Below, piece after piece: positions 41,774 through 50,303 of a DNA stretch of 64,000 nucleotides. The notes beneath the pieces are model-generated. The model saw only the letters and a program-made list of their open reading frames with translations, had not been told where the DNA came from and did no database searches. Each line of letters opens with the position of its first letter. Position 1 is the stretch's first letter. Origin of the DNA: Peribacillus sp044761985 (lineage in GTDB: Bacteria > Bacillota > Bacilli > Bacillales > DSM-1321); contig NZ_JBIWDK010000001.1 in NCBI RefSeq assembly GCF_044761985.1, forward strand, positions 434,001 to 498,000, read 5' to 3'. Made by a program: the position numbers and the translations under genes.

Positions 41774-42869
41774 AGTGGTTTGAATCATTGGTGATGATGG
41801 AAGAAAGCCGCACATGTGTGGTAGGGAGGTCCTTGGAGGTTTCTCTCCCTGAAACTACAAAACGCACGGTGTGAGGACCGGGAGAAAGGCCATTGGCGAT
41901 GAATAAATACCTTTCGCGGGCAAAGGGCCACCACGTATGAAGGGATGTATTCAGTTTGCCGTCAATGAATACATCAACTTCTCCGCCATCTGGGCTTCTG
42001 AGTAATTTAACTCCAAGTATATTTCCTTCGAATCGGTATTCAATATAACTCCCTGTCTCATCACTTGTGTAATAACCGCCTCTTGGTCTAAACCCCACCA
42101 TTGAATCATAGTTGTCATTATCTCTTAAATTTATTTCGGAGCCTTGATGAAATTTAGGAGGAAGACTAGCGACAGGTTTTTCTTTTTGTGCATTTTCAAT
42201 AAACTTTTGGTAAATCGCATTTGCATAGAATTGATAGCCAAGGCCATTTGGATGAATCAAATCTTTCGTCAATTCCTTGTCAGTGAACCCTGAAGAATTG
42301 AAAACTGGACGCATGTCAATATTGGTGGCCCCATAATAGTCAGATAACAGACCGATAGCATTCGCAAATTCCTCGTTTTCCAAACAACTTTCCGTAATCG
42401 TGAACAATTCAGCATGAGGATATAGGTGCTTTGCTTTTCTAATCAGAGCCTCGTACGTCATTTTGAAATCGTCCACATTCATGTATTTACGATCATTTTC
42501 ACCGAATACAATGAAAATCAAATCCTTATGGCCCATTCTTTTTATTTGAGAGAGCTTATAAAGACCTTCAAAAGCAGTGGAGCCGCTTTGAACAACGTAA
42601 TCCCCTTTAAAGGGAACTGAATGGTGCTTGCTCATTTTATTTTCCAGTTGTTTAAACCAAGTTTGACTCGGATTTTCAGCCCCGGACCCCCTGCCTATGC
42701 TATCGCCAATAATCAGATAGTCAATCGGCTGACCATCCTGGTATTTTTGGTATACATTTAAGTTCTCATCGGAACCGTATGTTTTTGGAACTTTTTGAAG
42801 GATGTAAATGAGAAGGAGTGTGAGGACAATTCCTGCGAATGGAATGAGGGATTTCGAGACTTTTTTCAA
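41772..42869 (-). CDS. Membrane-anchored SGNH hydrolase with C-terminal beta-sandwich
   Basis: This is a 365-residue protein. The start is TTG 42869, 7 bases after CGGAGG; the frame's upstream 20 residues have no site. A transmembrane anchor spans about residues 9-24 (IPFAGIVLTLLLIYIL). The SGNH domain has YLIIGDSIGRGSGAENPS (nucleophile), FIVFGENDRKYM (Asn) and DLIHPNGLGYQFYANAIY (His). The last 120 residues form a jelly-roll-like domain (VDVFIDGKLNTSLHTW, GPHTVRFVVSG), as in carbohydrate esterases. It probably deacetylates or de-esterifies a surface glycan. It is transcribed alone, with an inverted repeat upstream (42935-42975). Confidence 0.83.
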   Translation of the reverse strand: MKKVSKSLIPFAGIVLTLLLIYILQKVPKTYGSDENLNVYQKYQDGQPIDYLIIGDSIGRGSGAENPSQTWFKQLENKMSKHHSVPFKGDYVVQSGSTAFEGLYKLSQIKRMGHKDLIFIVFGENDRKYMNVDDFKMTYEALIRKAKHLYPHAELFTITESCLENEEFANAIGLLSDYYGATNIDMRPVFNSSGFTDKELTKDLIHPNGLGYQFYANAIYQKFIENAQKEKPVASLPPKFHQGSEINLRDNDNYDSMVGFRPRGGYYTSDETGSYIEYRFEGNILGVKLLRSPDGGEVDVFIDGKLNTSLHTWWPFARERYLFIANGLSPGPHTVRFVVSGRETSKDLPTTHVRLSSIITNDSNH

Positions 42870-42934
42870 TTCATTTCCTCCGATTAACATTATTGTAGGT
42901 TGGTGTGGTAAGTATAGGCCGAAAAGCATATTTT

Positions 42935-42975
42935 AACCTTATTATATCGCAAATTTAAGGTAATACAATAAGGTT
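42935..42975. promoter_or_regulatory. Inverted repeat upstream of the SGNH gene
   Basis: Perfect 9-base arms AACCTTATT (42935-42943) and AATAAGGTT (42967-42975) are separated by 23 bases, with an extra TTAAGGT between. It may be an operator or a hairpin in the leader. Confidence 0.35.
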
Positions 42976-43088
42976 TGGTTTCATTTCCCGTTTTTAAAAC
43001 CAATTGATTACACGTTTTATTGAGGGGGATTTATATAGAAGAATGGAGGAGTTTTTGCTTAAATAAAAAAAAATGGGCAAATACACAG

Positions 43089-43116
43089 ACCAAGGCGGGC
43101 ATATCGACATATGGTA
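43089..43116 (+). promoter_or_regulatory. Possible sigma-K promoter of the YjcZ-like gene
   Basis: CATATGGTA (43108-43116) fits the sigma-K -10 consensus CATANNNTA, with AC at 43089-43090 spaced 17 bases. It lies 44 bases ahead of a sporulation-type gene. Confidence 0.4.
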
Positions 43117-43159
43117 AGGGTGTAAAGAGAAAACAGAAATCAAGAAGGAGTGAAACTTT

Positions 43160-43321
43160 ATGTACGGATATGGTGGAGGATATGGTGGCGGCTGCGGCGG
43201 CGGTTATGGTTACGGCGGAGGATACGGTGGCGGATGCGGTGGCGGTTTTGGTTCAGGCTTCGCATTAATCGTTGTCTTATTCATTCTGTTGGTTATCATC
43301 GGCGCATCATTCTGCTGCTAA
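43160..43321 (+). CDS. YjcZ/SscA-family glycine-rich sporulation protein
   Basis: This small gene encodes 53 residues. ATG 43160 lies 9 bases after AAGGAG. The N-terminal 34 residues are almost only Gly, Tyr and Cys, with the unit GGGYGGGCGGG appearing twice. A hydrophobic helix follows (FALIVVLFILLVIIGASF), and the protein ends in two cysteines. This is the plan of the YjcZ family and of the spore assembly protein SscA. Longer frames across the same DNA (43020-43437) are shadows. A possible sigma-K promoter and a terminator (43332-43360) frame it as a single-gene unit expressed in the mother cell. Confidence 0.88.
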   Translation: MYGYGGGYGGGCGGGYGYGGGYGGGCGGGFGSGFALIVVLFILLVIIGASFCC

Positions 43322-43331
43322 ATATAACACT

Positions 43332-43360
43332 AAAAGACCAGCTATCAGCTGGTCTTTTCT
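43332..43360 (+). terminator. Terminator of the YjcZ-like gene
   Basis: The 12-bp perfect stem AAAAGACCAGCT (43332-43343) / AGCTGGTCTTTT (43347-43358) is followed by CTT. Confidence 0.85.
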
Positions 43361-43560
43361 TATGGAGGCCATTCTTTATAACAGAATTACCCAAGATTAA
43401 GCCTTGGCTAGGGACTGGCTCAAGGGTGGAGTTTTAAAAGGGATTCGATTAAGAACATATGTTTCTTTTGTGTTATAATCAATAATGAGCCATGATTTTC
43501 TTTTGTTCTGTATATCTGCTAAAATAATTTAAGATGTAATATATTTAGGGGGAAAGAGAT

Positions 43561-44535
43561 ATGAAACCTTCTCGTTTAAAACGCGGGGATGAAATCCGGG
43601 TTATTGCACCATCGAGAAGTCTTGCGATTGTAAAAGGTGAGCAACGCAGACTGGCAGAGGAAAGATTGGTGGACCTCGGTTTTAAAGTTACATACGGTAA
43701 AACAGCTTTGGTACATGATGACTTTTTCTCGAATTCGATTGAGGACAGGGTTGAAGATTTGCATGATGCGTTTAGAAATCCGTCTGTAAAGGCAATCCTT
43801 GCTGGCGTAGGTGGATATAATGCCAATCAATTGCTACAATATATCGACTACGATTTAATAAAAAAGAATCCTAAAGTTTTGATGGGCTATAGTGATATTA
43901 CGGCCATCGGTTTGGCCATTTATCAAAAAACTGGTTTGACTACATATTCTGGTCCTGATTTCTCTACTTTTGGGATGAAGACTGGGCTGGACTATACAAT
44001 GGACTACTTTAAGAAAGCGGTTCTTATGGATGATGGCTTTGATTTAGAACAAAGTGAAACCTGGAGCGATGATTCATGGCATCTGGAGCAGGAGGACCGT
44101 TCCTTCCATCCAAATTCGGGATATATGGTCATACAGGAGGGCGAAGCAGCTGGTACCATCTTAGGTGGCAACCTTTGTACGATAAATCTTTTGCAGGGGA
44201 CGGAGTATATGCCATCGTTACGGGACCGCATTCTTTTTATTGAGGATGATGAAGAAAGCCATCCTTTTAGTTTCGATCGGGATTTACAATCCTTGCTACA
44301 GTTGCCTGATGCAGATGGTATCAAGGGAGTTATCATAGGTCGATTTCAAAAGGATTCAGGGATGACACCTTACGCCCTTCAGCAAATCATTGCAACTAAG
44401 AGGGAACTGAATGGTATCCCTGTCATAGCGAATGCAAACTTTGGTCATGTCCATCCTTTTGCTACTATACCGATGGGCGAAAGTGTTAAGATGACCGTGA
44501 GGAACGGTAACGCGAAAGTGACCATCCTCTCTTGA
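43561..44535 (+). CDS. S66-family serine peptidase (LD-carboxypeptidase/MccF-like)
   Basis: In this 324-residue protein the nucleophilic Ser is in VLMGYSDITAIGLAIYQ. The Glu region is ILFIEDDEESHPFSFDRDL, and the His region FGHVHPFATIPMG. Conserved start RLKRGDEIRVIAPSRSL and GVGGYNANQLL complete the fold. Members cleave the LD bond of muropeptides (LdcA) or hydrolyse microcin C-type peptidyl nucleotides (MccF); the longer 324-residue form with GGNLCTINLLQGTEYMPSL is closer to the MccF/YocD group. There is no signal peptide. ATG 43561 follows GGGGGAAAGAG. It is a single gene. Confidence 0.85.
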   Translation: MKPSRLKRGDEIRVIAPSRSLAIVKGEQRRLAEERLVDLGFKVTYGKTALVHDDFFSNSIEDRVEDLHDAFRNPSVKAILAGVGGYNANQLLQYIDYDLIKKNPKVLMGYSDITAIGLAIYQKTGLTTYSGPDFSTFGMKTGLDYTMDYFKKAVLMDDGFDLEQSETWSDDSWHLEQEDRSFHPNSGYMVIQEGEAAGTILGGNLCTINLLQGTEYMPSLRDRILFIEDDEESHPFSFDRDLQSLLQLPDADGIKGVIIGRFQKDSGMTPYALQQIIATKRELNGIPVIANANFGHVHPFATIPMGESVKMTVRNGNAKVTILS

Positions 44536-44764
44536 AAAATAGATGGACTTATCGTCAGACTACCTATATATAGGGCAACTTAAGAGGATGAACCGAGATT
44601 ATCGGTCATTGTCTGTATCGGTCCCTGTTTTTGGGTAAAATAGGGTTTTATCCCTGTTCATTTTCCTATTTTACAAGCATTATTAGGGAATATGAGGCTA
44701 ATAGTTCAAATTCTTTATTTTTCTGATATAATACTAAGAGATTTAAAATAGAAAAGGTGATTAT

Positions 44765-45094
44765 GTGTTATTAACAATTCCCGCATCCATTCGTTTAGAA
44801 GGCGCTTTATCCGAGTATAATAAAAAAGGCCGGGTAAGCCATACCTGTTTCGTTTGTAACGAAGACACTTCTAATGGGGATGCAAGCAACTTGAATTACT
44901 ATAAGTTAGGTACTAAAAAAGTCTGTCTTTCTTGCATGAAACATGTCTTGCGTCATCCATCATTAAAAGAGTATGAATACGTACATACCTCAGTCATTGA
45001 CAAAGCGGCTTTTTATAAAAGTGTGCTGGCTATTTTAAAGGATGAAAGCTTCATAGATTCCATTCGTCAAGACAAACTAAATAGCTCATTATAA
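44765..45094 (+). CDS. Uncharacterised protein with two CxxC pairs
   Basis: I do not recognise this 109-residue protein. GTG 44765 follows AAAGGTGATTAT. It has CFVC (about 28-31) and CLSC (about 54-57), 23 residues apart, which could hold one zinc ion, framed by polar sequence. The C-terminal 40 residues are helical (SVIDKAAFYKSVLAILKDE). It is not a clear DNA-binding or redox protein. It is a single gene with its own terminator, ahead of the kam cluster but separated from it. Confidence 0.65.
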   Translation: MLLTIPASIRLEGALSEYNKKGRVSHTCFVCNEDTSNGDASNLNYYKLGTKKVCLSCMKHVLRHPSLKEYEYVHTSVIDKAAFYKSVLAILKDESFIDSIRQDKLNSSL

Positions 45095-45095
45095 G

Positions 45096-45131
45096 AAAAA
45101 AAGTGTATCTCTCGTGGATACACTTTTTTTT
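45096..45131 (+). terminator. Terminator ahead of the kam cluster
   Basis: The perfect 14-bp stem AAAAAAAGTGTATC (45096-45109) / GATACACTTTTTTT (45117-45130) ends the preceding gene. Confidence 0.9.
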
Positions 45132-45227
45132 GTCGTATTTCCTTACTTTCCCCGCGGTGAATAGATTCCCCATCCTTCTAAAACCTTCCTATAAAAATAG
45201 TTTGAAAGAGTTGCAACAATTCCTTAG

Positions 45228-45255
45228 CAAGATTTCCCTAGTGGGGACATACACT
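45228..45255 (+). promoter_or_regulatory. Possible sigma-E promoter of the yodT operon
   Basis: CATACACT (45248-45255) matches the sigma-E -10 consensus CATACAMT fully. CAAGATT (45228-45234) matches the -35 KMATATT at 5 of 7, with 13-base spacing. The corresponding B. subtilis operon is expressed in the mother cell under sigma-E. Confidence 0.45.
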
Positions 45256-45296
45256 TTAGCATAAGCCATAATTGGTGGTAGAAGGAGAGTGTGGGC

Positions 45297-46649
45297 ATGG
45301 AGCAGTCTTCATTGATCAAGCCGTTCCTTGGCGTCGCCTATCCGACAATTAGTCATGGGAAGGGCGTCTATTTATACGATAAAGAAGGGAAGGACTATCT
45401 GGATGCATCTTCCGGTGCTGTAACCTCCAATATTGGTCATGGGGTGCAAGAAATTGCAGATGCCATGGTTCAACAGGCAAGCCAAGTGTCATTTGTGTAT
45501 CGTTCCCAGTTCACGAGCGAGGCAGCAGAGAAGCTTGCCCGAAAAATTGCAGATTTAACCAATGGGAAGCTCCCCTATAGTTTTTTTGTTAATAGTGGTT
45601 CAGAAGCGACCGAAACTGCACTAAAGATTGCCATCCAGCATTGGCAGGAAAAAGGGAAACCCAGGAAACAAAAGATAATATCCAGATGGATGAGCTACCA
45701 TGGCATTACGATCGGCGCTCTTTCAATGTCTGGTCATCCTATACGCAGAGAGCGATTTACCGCTCTACTTGAATCATACCCTTCTGTTGCTCCTCCTTAT
45801 TGTTACCGTTGTCCATATCAATTAGATCACCGAACATGTGGGATGGCCTGTGCTTTGGAGTTGGAATCATCCATCCGGCGCATTGGTGCAGATAACATCG
45901 CAGCATTTATATGTGAGCCAGTTATCGGTGCAGCAGGTGGGGCAATCGTTCCGCCTAATGGTTATTTTCAGAAACTAAAGAAAATTTGTGAGGAACATGA
46001 CATTCTATTCATTGCTGATGAGGTTATGACTGGATTCGGTCGGACAGGTAAGATGCTAGCCTCTGAACATTGGGGAGTAGAACCGGATATTATTACGTTT
46101 GGGAAAGGGATAAGCGGGGGGTACACGCCTATCGCTGCCGCTGCCATGACGGAAAAAGTGTTGGAACCCATCATGAATGGTTCCCGTTCAATCATGGGCG
46201 GACATACACTTAGTGCCAATCCATTGTCGTGTGCCATAGCGCTTGCCGTTTTGGAATATATGGAGGATAACGATCTCGTAGAACACTCTGCTAAAAGAGG
46301 GAAGGAGTTATTCAACGGTTTAAAAAAGCTTGCAAAGAAATACTCGTTTATCGGGGACCTCCGCGGTAGGGGTTTATTGATCGGGATGGAATTTGTCCAG
46401 GATAAAGAAACGAAGGAACCTTTTCCAAAAACTTTAGATGTGACTGCTGAAATTATAAAGGCGGGGATGAACAATGGGATTATTTTATACCCTGCATCAG
46501 CGGGGCTTGATGGCATTAACGGGGCAGCCATCATCATTTCTCCGCCCTTAATCATTACAAAGGAAGAGAGTGCTGAATTGCTAAGGAGACTGGACTCAAC
46601 CCTCCGTGAATTTAAAGATAAGATCCTCCCTGGATATCTGCCGTCTTAA
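45297..46649 (+). CDS. yodT: Class III aminotransferase of the kam cluster, YodT-like
   Basis: This is a 450-residue PLP enzyme. ATG 45297 has 9-base spacing from AAGGAGAG; the GTG at 45291 is too close. Motifs include SGAVTSNIGHG, FFVNSGSEATETALKIA, ADEVMTGFGRTG and the PLP lysine in ITFGKGISGGYTPIAAAAM. It is the first gene of the cluster. By context it should transaminate N-acetyl-beta-lysine or the derived amino acid to a 3-keto acid; this substrate is inference. The CoA-transferase genes follow 18 bases later. Confidence 0.85.
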   Translation: MEQSSLIKPFLGVAYPTISHGKGVYLYDKEGKDYLDASSGAVTSNIGHGVQEIADAMVQQASQVSFVYRSQFTSEAAEKLARKIADLTNGKLPYSFFVNSGSEATETALKIAIQHWQEKGKPRKQKIISRWMSYHGITIGALSMSGHPIRRERFTALLESYPSVAPPYCYRCPYQLDHRTCGMACALELESSIRRIGADNIAAFICEPVIGAAGGAIVPPNGYFQKLKKICEEHDILFIADEVMTGFGRTGKMLASEHWGVEPDIITFGKGISGGYTPIAAAAMTEKVLEPIMNGSRSIMGGHTLSANPLSCAIALAVLEYMEDNDLVEHSAKRGKELFNGLKKLAKKYSFIGDLRGRGLLIGMEFVQDKETKEPFPKTLDVTAEIIKAGMNNGIILYPASAGLDGINGAAIIISPPLIITKEESAELLRRLDSTLREFKDKILPGYLPS

Positions 46650-46667
46650 ATAAGGAAGTGAACAGAA

Positions 46668-47381
46668 TTGAATGATAATGCATTCCATAAAGTTTGCCGT
46701 TTTGAGGATGTCCTGCATCTCTTTGAAGACGGACAGTCCATTCTTTTTGGCGGGTTCGGTGGAATTGGCACTCCTCCGGGCCTCATCAATCTAATCTTGG
46801 AGACGGGTATACAACACTTAACTTTAATCGGAAATGATACTGGCTTCCCTGATATCGGAATAGGTAGGCTGGTTACTCAAAGGCGGGCAAAAAAAATCAT
46901 TGTTTCTCATATCGGTTCCAATCCGAATGCCGGACTATCCATGAATAATGGAGAGTTGGAAGTGGAGTTCTCTCCGCAAGGTACACTGGTTGAACGAATC
47001 CGTGCAGGGGGGATGGGTCTTGGCGGAATATTAACCGATATTGGTCTGGATAATGATATCGTCAGGAAAGGGAAACAAACCGTCAAAATCGGGGAGAAAA
47101 ATTACCTAGTGGAACCTGCATTGACTGCCGATATCGCTATCGTTTTTGCAGCAAAAGCAGATCCCTATGGCAATCTCATATTCGACAAAAGTGCTCGAAA
47201 TACAAACCCACTCGTGGCAACGGCAGGTCAAATCACGATTGTGGAAGTCGAGGAAATCGTTCCTCTGGGCAGCATGGATCCAGAGAAAATCATTGTACCT
47301 GGTGCTTTTGTAGATTATATCATTCCTTCAAAAGGAGTCGATTGGAAATGGGTTTGGGAGCCGAGGCGAGAAATCGATTAG
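46668..47381 (+). CDS. yodS: CoA-transferase subunit A (YodS-like)
   Basis: This 237-residue protein starts at TTG 46668, 9 bases after AAGGAAG. The alpha-type subunit motif is ILFGGFGGIGTPPGLINLIL near the N terminus, followed by LIGNDTGFPDIGIGRLV and SPQGTLVERIRAGGMGLGG. It pairs with subunit B, whose start lies inside its last codons. In B. subtilis the pair is YodS/YodR. The likely reaction is transfer of CoA to the keto acid from lysine breakdown (acetoacetate-type or acetamidohexanoate-type); the exact acyl group is not decided by sequence. Confidence 0.85.
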   Translation: MNDNAFHKVCRFEDVLHLFEDGQSILFGGFGGIGTPPGLINLILETGIQHLTLIGNDTGFPDIGIGRLVTQRRAKKIIVSHIGSNPNAGLSMNNGELEVEFSPQGTLVERIRAGGMGLGGILTDIGLDNDIVRKGKQTVKIGEKNYLVEPALTADIAIVFAAKADPYGNLIFDKSARNTNPLVATAGQITIVEVEEIVPLGSMDPEKIIVPGAFVDYIIPSKGVDWKWVWEPRREID

Positions 47382-48013
47382 CCAAAAGAGCGGCAGCTGA
47401 AATTAGGGATGGCATGCTGGTCAATTTAGGTATCGGCATTCCATCTTTAGTGCCGAATCATCTACGAGCCGATCATCAAGTGATGTTTCAAGCAGAAAAT
47501 GGGATTGTTGGTATGGGAAGCTCTCCAGCCATGGGCCATGAAGACCCACATCTTTGTAATGCAGGAGGCCTCCCCATAACCATCCGGGAAGGAGCATCCT
47601 ATTGCGATAGTACACTCGCCTTTGGGATGATTCGCCGTGGCCTTGTTGATGTTACGATCTTAGGTGCTCTTCAAGTAAGTGAATATGGGGATCTGGCAAA
47701 TTGGATTGTTCCCGGTAAGCGAGTACCTGGAATGGGTGGGGCAATGGAACTTGCGGCAAAGGCGAAAAAAGTCATTGTCCTAATGGAGCACACCGACAAA
47801 GACGGTATCTCTAAAATAATGAAGAACTGTACATTGCCATTAACGGCGAAACGATGTGTACATAAGGTTATCACGGAACTGGGCGTTTTTTCTGTTACTC
47901 CAAAAGGTCTCCTATTAACTGATTTATTCGCTTCCACTACAATAGAAGAAGTCAAGAAAAGAACGGAAGCCGATGTTAAAGTGTCTAGCAAGCTTTGTAT
48001 AGTAAAAGAATGA
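47348..48013 (+). CDS. yodR: CoA-transferase subunit B (YodR-like)
   Basis: This is a 221-residue protein. ATG 47348 has 10-base spacing from AAAGGAG (47331-47337); TTG 47342 is the alternative. The catalytic Glu lies in FQAENGIVGMGSSP, the signature of the beta subunit of family I CoA-transferases, with GIGIPSLVPNHL and GKRVPGMGGAMELA also conserved. It overlaps subunit A by 34 bases, so translation is coupled. It acts as an A2B2-type complex with the preceding product. Confidence 0.86.
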   Translation: MGLGAEARNRLAKRAAAEIRDGMLVNLGIGIPSLVPNHLRADHQVMFQAENGIVGMGSSPAMGHEDPHLCNAGGLPITIREGASYCDSTLAFGMIRRGLVDVTILGALQVSEYGDLANWIVPGKRVPGMGGAMELAAKAKKVIVLMEHTDKDGISKIMKNCTLPLTAKRCVHKVITELGVFSVTPKGLLLTDLFASTTIEEVKKRTEADVKVSSKLCIVKE

Positions 48014-48030
48014 GAGAGGAGTATGAGGGC

Positions 48031-49320
48031 ATGTATGAAGAGCAAATCAGTGCATGGTTGAAAGAGCATCGAAATGATGGCATTAAATTACTTCAAAAAT
48101 TAGTGCAGGAACCCAGCAAACGCGGGCAGGAAGGGAGTGCACAAGCCATCGTCGTCGAAAAGTGCCGGCAGATCGGTCTTGACATCGACCTATGGGAGAT
48201 TGGGGATGGTGCACTAAGAAATCATCCTCATTTTTATTGTGACCGAAAAGATTTTAAAGGGAATCCCAACCTTGTCGCGGTTAGGAAGGGAAGTGGCGGC
48301 GGCAGGTCGCTTATATTGAACGGTCATATCGATGTCGTTCCTGAAGGTGATAGAACAGCATGGAAGGATGATCCATTCAGTGGAAAAATAGAGAATGGGA
48401 AAGTGTATGGGCGGGGGACGACGGATATGAAAGGCGGGAATGTTTCATTATTATTAGCGCTCGAATCCATCGTTGAAACAGGCATAAGGTTGAAGGGCGA
48501 CGTGATATTTCAGAGTGTAATCGAAGAGGAAAGCGGTGGGGCGGGTTCACTCGCAGCTGTATTGAGAGGATATAAAGCTGATGGAGCGATCATTCCAGAA
48601 CCAACGAACATGAAATTTTTCCCCCTTCAACAAGGATCGATGTGGTTTCGACTGAAAATAAAAGGCAAATCAGCACACGGGGGAACCCGGTATGAAGGAC
48701 AAAGCGCGATAGATAAAGCTTATCTTGTAATCGAGGAAATCAAGAACCTTGAAAAGGAACGTAACCAAAAGATGGATCATCCACTTTATCATAATATCCC
48801 CATCCCCATTCCCATTAATATCGGGAGCATCCAAAGTGGGAATTGGCCTTCTTCTGTGCCTGATACAGCGATTCTAGAAGGTAGATTTGGAGTTGCCCCG
48901 AAGGAAACCATGGAAGCGGCACAACTCTCCTTGAAAAACAAGATTGACGATTTGAATCGTAAGGATAATTGGTTCAAGGAAAAACCAATTGAATTGGAAT
49001 GGTTCGGAGCTAGATGGATACCGGGAATCCTGGAATTGGATCATCCGTTGATTCAGGCATTGTCCACCCACTATGAAAAAGTCATGGGAGAACAGCCGAC
49101 TGTGGAAGCTTCCCCTTGGGGAACGGATGGAGGGTATTTATCTTCGGTCGGTTCCATACCGGTAGTGGTTTTCGGACCAGGCGAAACAAAATTGGCCCAT
49201 GATGCCAATGAATATATAGAAGTGGATAAAATGTTGGAATCGGCCGAAATCATTGCACGAACAATTTTGGAATGGTGTGGAGTGGAGGGACATATAAGGG
49301 GTACCGGGTCTGATTCCTAA
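48031..49320 (+). CDS. yodQ: M20-family deacylase/peptidase, YodQ-like
   Basis: This is a 429-residue protein. ATG 48031 follows AGAGGAG by 9 bases; earlier in-frame starts lie in the previous gene. Zinc ligands are in LNGHIDVVPEGD, GRGTTDMKGG, IEEESGGAG and the C-terminal GETKLAHDANEYIEVD, and IIPEPTNMKFFPLQQG supplies the remaining acid, so the ArgE/DapE-type site is complete. By context it probably removes the acetyl group from an acetamido intermediate of the lysine pathway (such as acetamidobutyrate or its CoA ester). The activity is inference. Confidence 0.83.
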   Translation: MYEEQISAWLKEHRNDGIKLLQKLVQEPSKRGQEGSAQAIVVEKCRQIGLDIDLWEIGDGALRNHPHFYCDRKDFKGNPNLVAVRKGSGGGRSLILNGHIDVVPEGDRTAWKDDPFSGKIENGKVYGRGTTDMKGGNVSLLLALESIVETGIRLKGDVIFQSVIEEESGGAGSLAAVLRGYKADGAIIPEPTNMKFFPLQQGSMWFRLKIKGKSAHGGTRYEGQSAIDKAYLVIEEIKNLEKERNQKMDHPLYHNIPIPIPINIGSIQSGNWPSSVPDTAILEGRFGVAPKETMEAAQLSLKNKIDDLNRKDNWFKEKPIELEWFGARWIPGILELDHPLIQALSTHYEKVMGEQPTVEASPWGTDGGYLSSVGSIPVVVFGPGETKLAHDANEYIEVDKMLESAEIIARTILEWCGVEGHIRGTGSDS

Positions 49321-49375
49321 AATAGGGTCAGGCCTTCTGTTACACTATTAGATAGAGAAGGAAGGAGAGAGCCGA

Positions 49376-50218
49376 ATGGATATTGTTGAAAAAAGAATTC
49401 AATTGTCCCGTTCTACACTACATATAACGATGGATCGTTTTAATAAGCGCGTACGGGTCGAAGACTATTTGGGCCATTTTCAAGATTGCGTCGAAGAATC
49501 TTTGAAAGCAGCTGATAATATATCAGCGGAGAAAATCATATTTAAGGCACGAACGGAAAATGTACTGGATCTGCTGAGCAAAGGTTTTTTATATGAGGGA
49601 AGTATCGATAAGTTCTTTTTAGGAAGTGATTGCCACTTCCTTGTTAAATATACCCAAGATCAGCGAAGGGCCAGTTCTCATTGGATCAAGGAGGATGAAA
49701 TTCTAGAAAATGTACAGAAACTTCCAACAAAAGTAGAGCTAGAGGCCCCCCCATCAACCTATATAGGAAGGAAGGCGGAGGAAATAGATGCCGTGAAGCT
49801 TGCTGAATTGTACGGAAAAGTATTTGAAATTTACCCAACCCCAATGAATGAACCAGAATATGTGAGGAAATGCATGAAAAGCGGGACGGTCTTTTACATG
49901 TACGAACATGATGGAGTAATCGTCAGTGCGGCATCCGCTGAAATAAATGACTTCTACCGTAATGCGGAAATAACGGATTGTGCAACACTGCCGGGTCATC
50001 GGCAGTATGGATTAATGAAGCACTTGATTGAGAAGCTTGAAAGTCACCTCGTCTCACATGACATTTATTGTATCTATTCTATCGCAAGGGCGCTATCATT
50101 CGGAATGAATGCAGCATTGCATCAGCAAGGCTATTATTACAGGGGTAGATTAGCCAATAACTGCTTCATTTTCGATAAATTGGAGGATATGAACTTATGG
50201 GTGAAGAACTATACATGA
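49376..50218 (+). CDS. ablB: Beta-lysine N-acetyltransferase (AblB/YodP-like)
   Basis: In this 280-residue protein the C-terminal half (about 135-265) is a GNAT domain, with VIVSAASAEINDFYRNAEIT and the acetyl-CoA loop CATLPGHRQYGLMKHLIEKL. The N-terminal half (VEDYLGHFQDCVEESLKAAD, FKARTENVLDLLSKGFLYEG) is the AblB-specific extension. With KamA it makes N6-acetyl-beta-lysine, a compatible solute in archaea and a degradation intermediate in Bacillus. ATG 49376 follows AAGGAAGGAGAG. It is followed by the activator gene. Confidence 0.86.
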   Translation: MDIVEKRIQLSRSTLHITMDRFNKRVRVEDYLGHFQDCVEESLKAADNISAEKIIFKARTENVLDLLSKGFLYEGSIDKFFLGSDCHFLVKYTQDQRRASSHWIKEDEILENVQKLPTKVELEAPPSTYIGRKAEEIDAVKLAELYGKVFEIYPTPMNEPEYVRKCMKSGTVFYMYEHDGVIVSAASAEINDFYRNAEITDCATLPGHRQYGLMKHLIEKLESHLVSHDIYCIYSIARALSFGMNAALHQQGYYYRGRLANNCFIFDKLEDMNLWVKNYT

Positions 50219-50303
50219 ATGCCCATTTTCGGGCATGCATATGACAAGTTTTCGGCACTACTTCATATATATGATGGAAGGAATGTGAGAGAGGGGGAAG
50301 ACA

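Noticed and set aside
43020..43437. Two longer plus-strand reading frames over the Gly-rich gene region
   Set aside because: They lack good start sites, are Arg/Trp-rich low-complexity shadows of the GC-rich repeats, and conflict with the well-supported 53-residue YjcZ-like gene.
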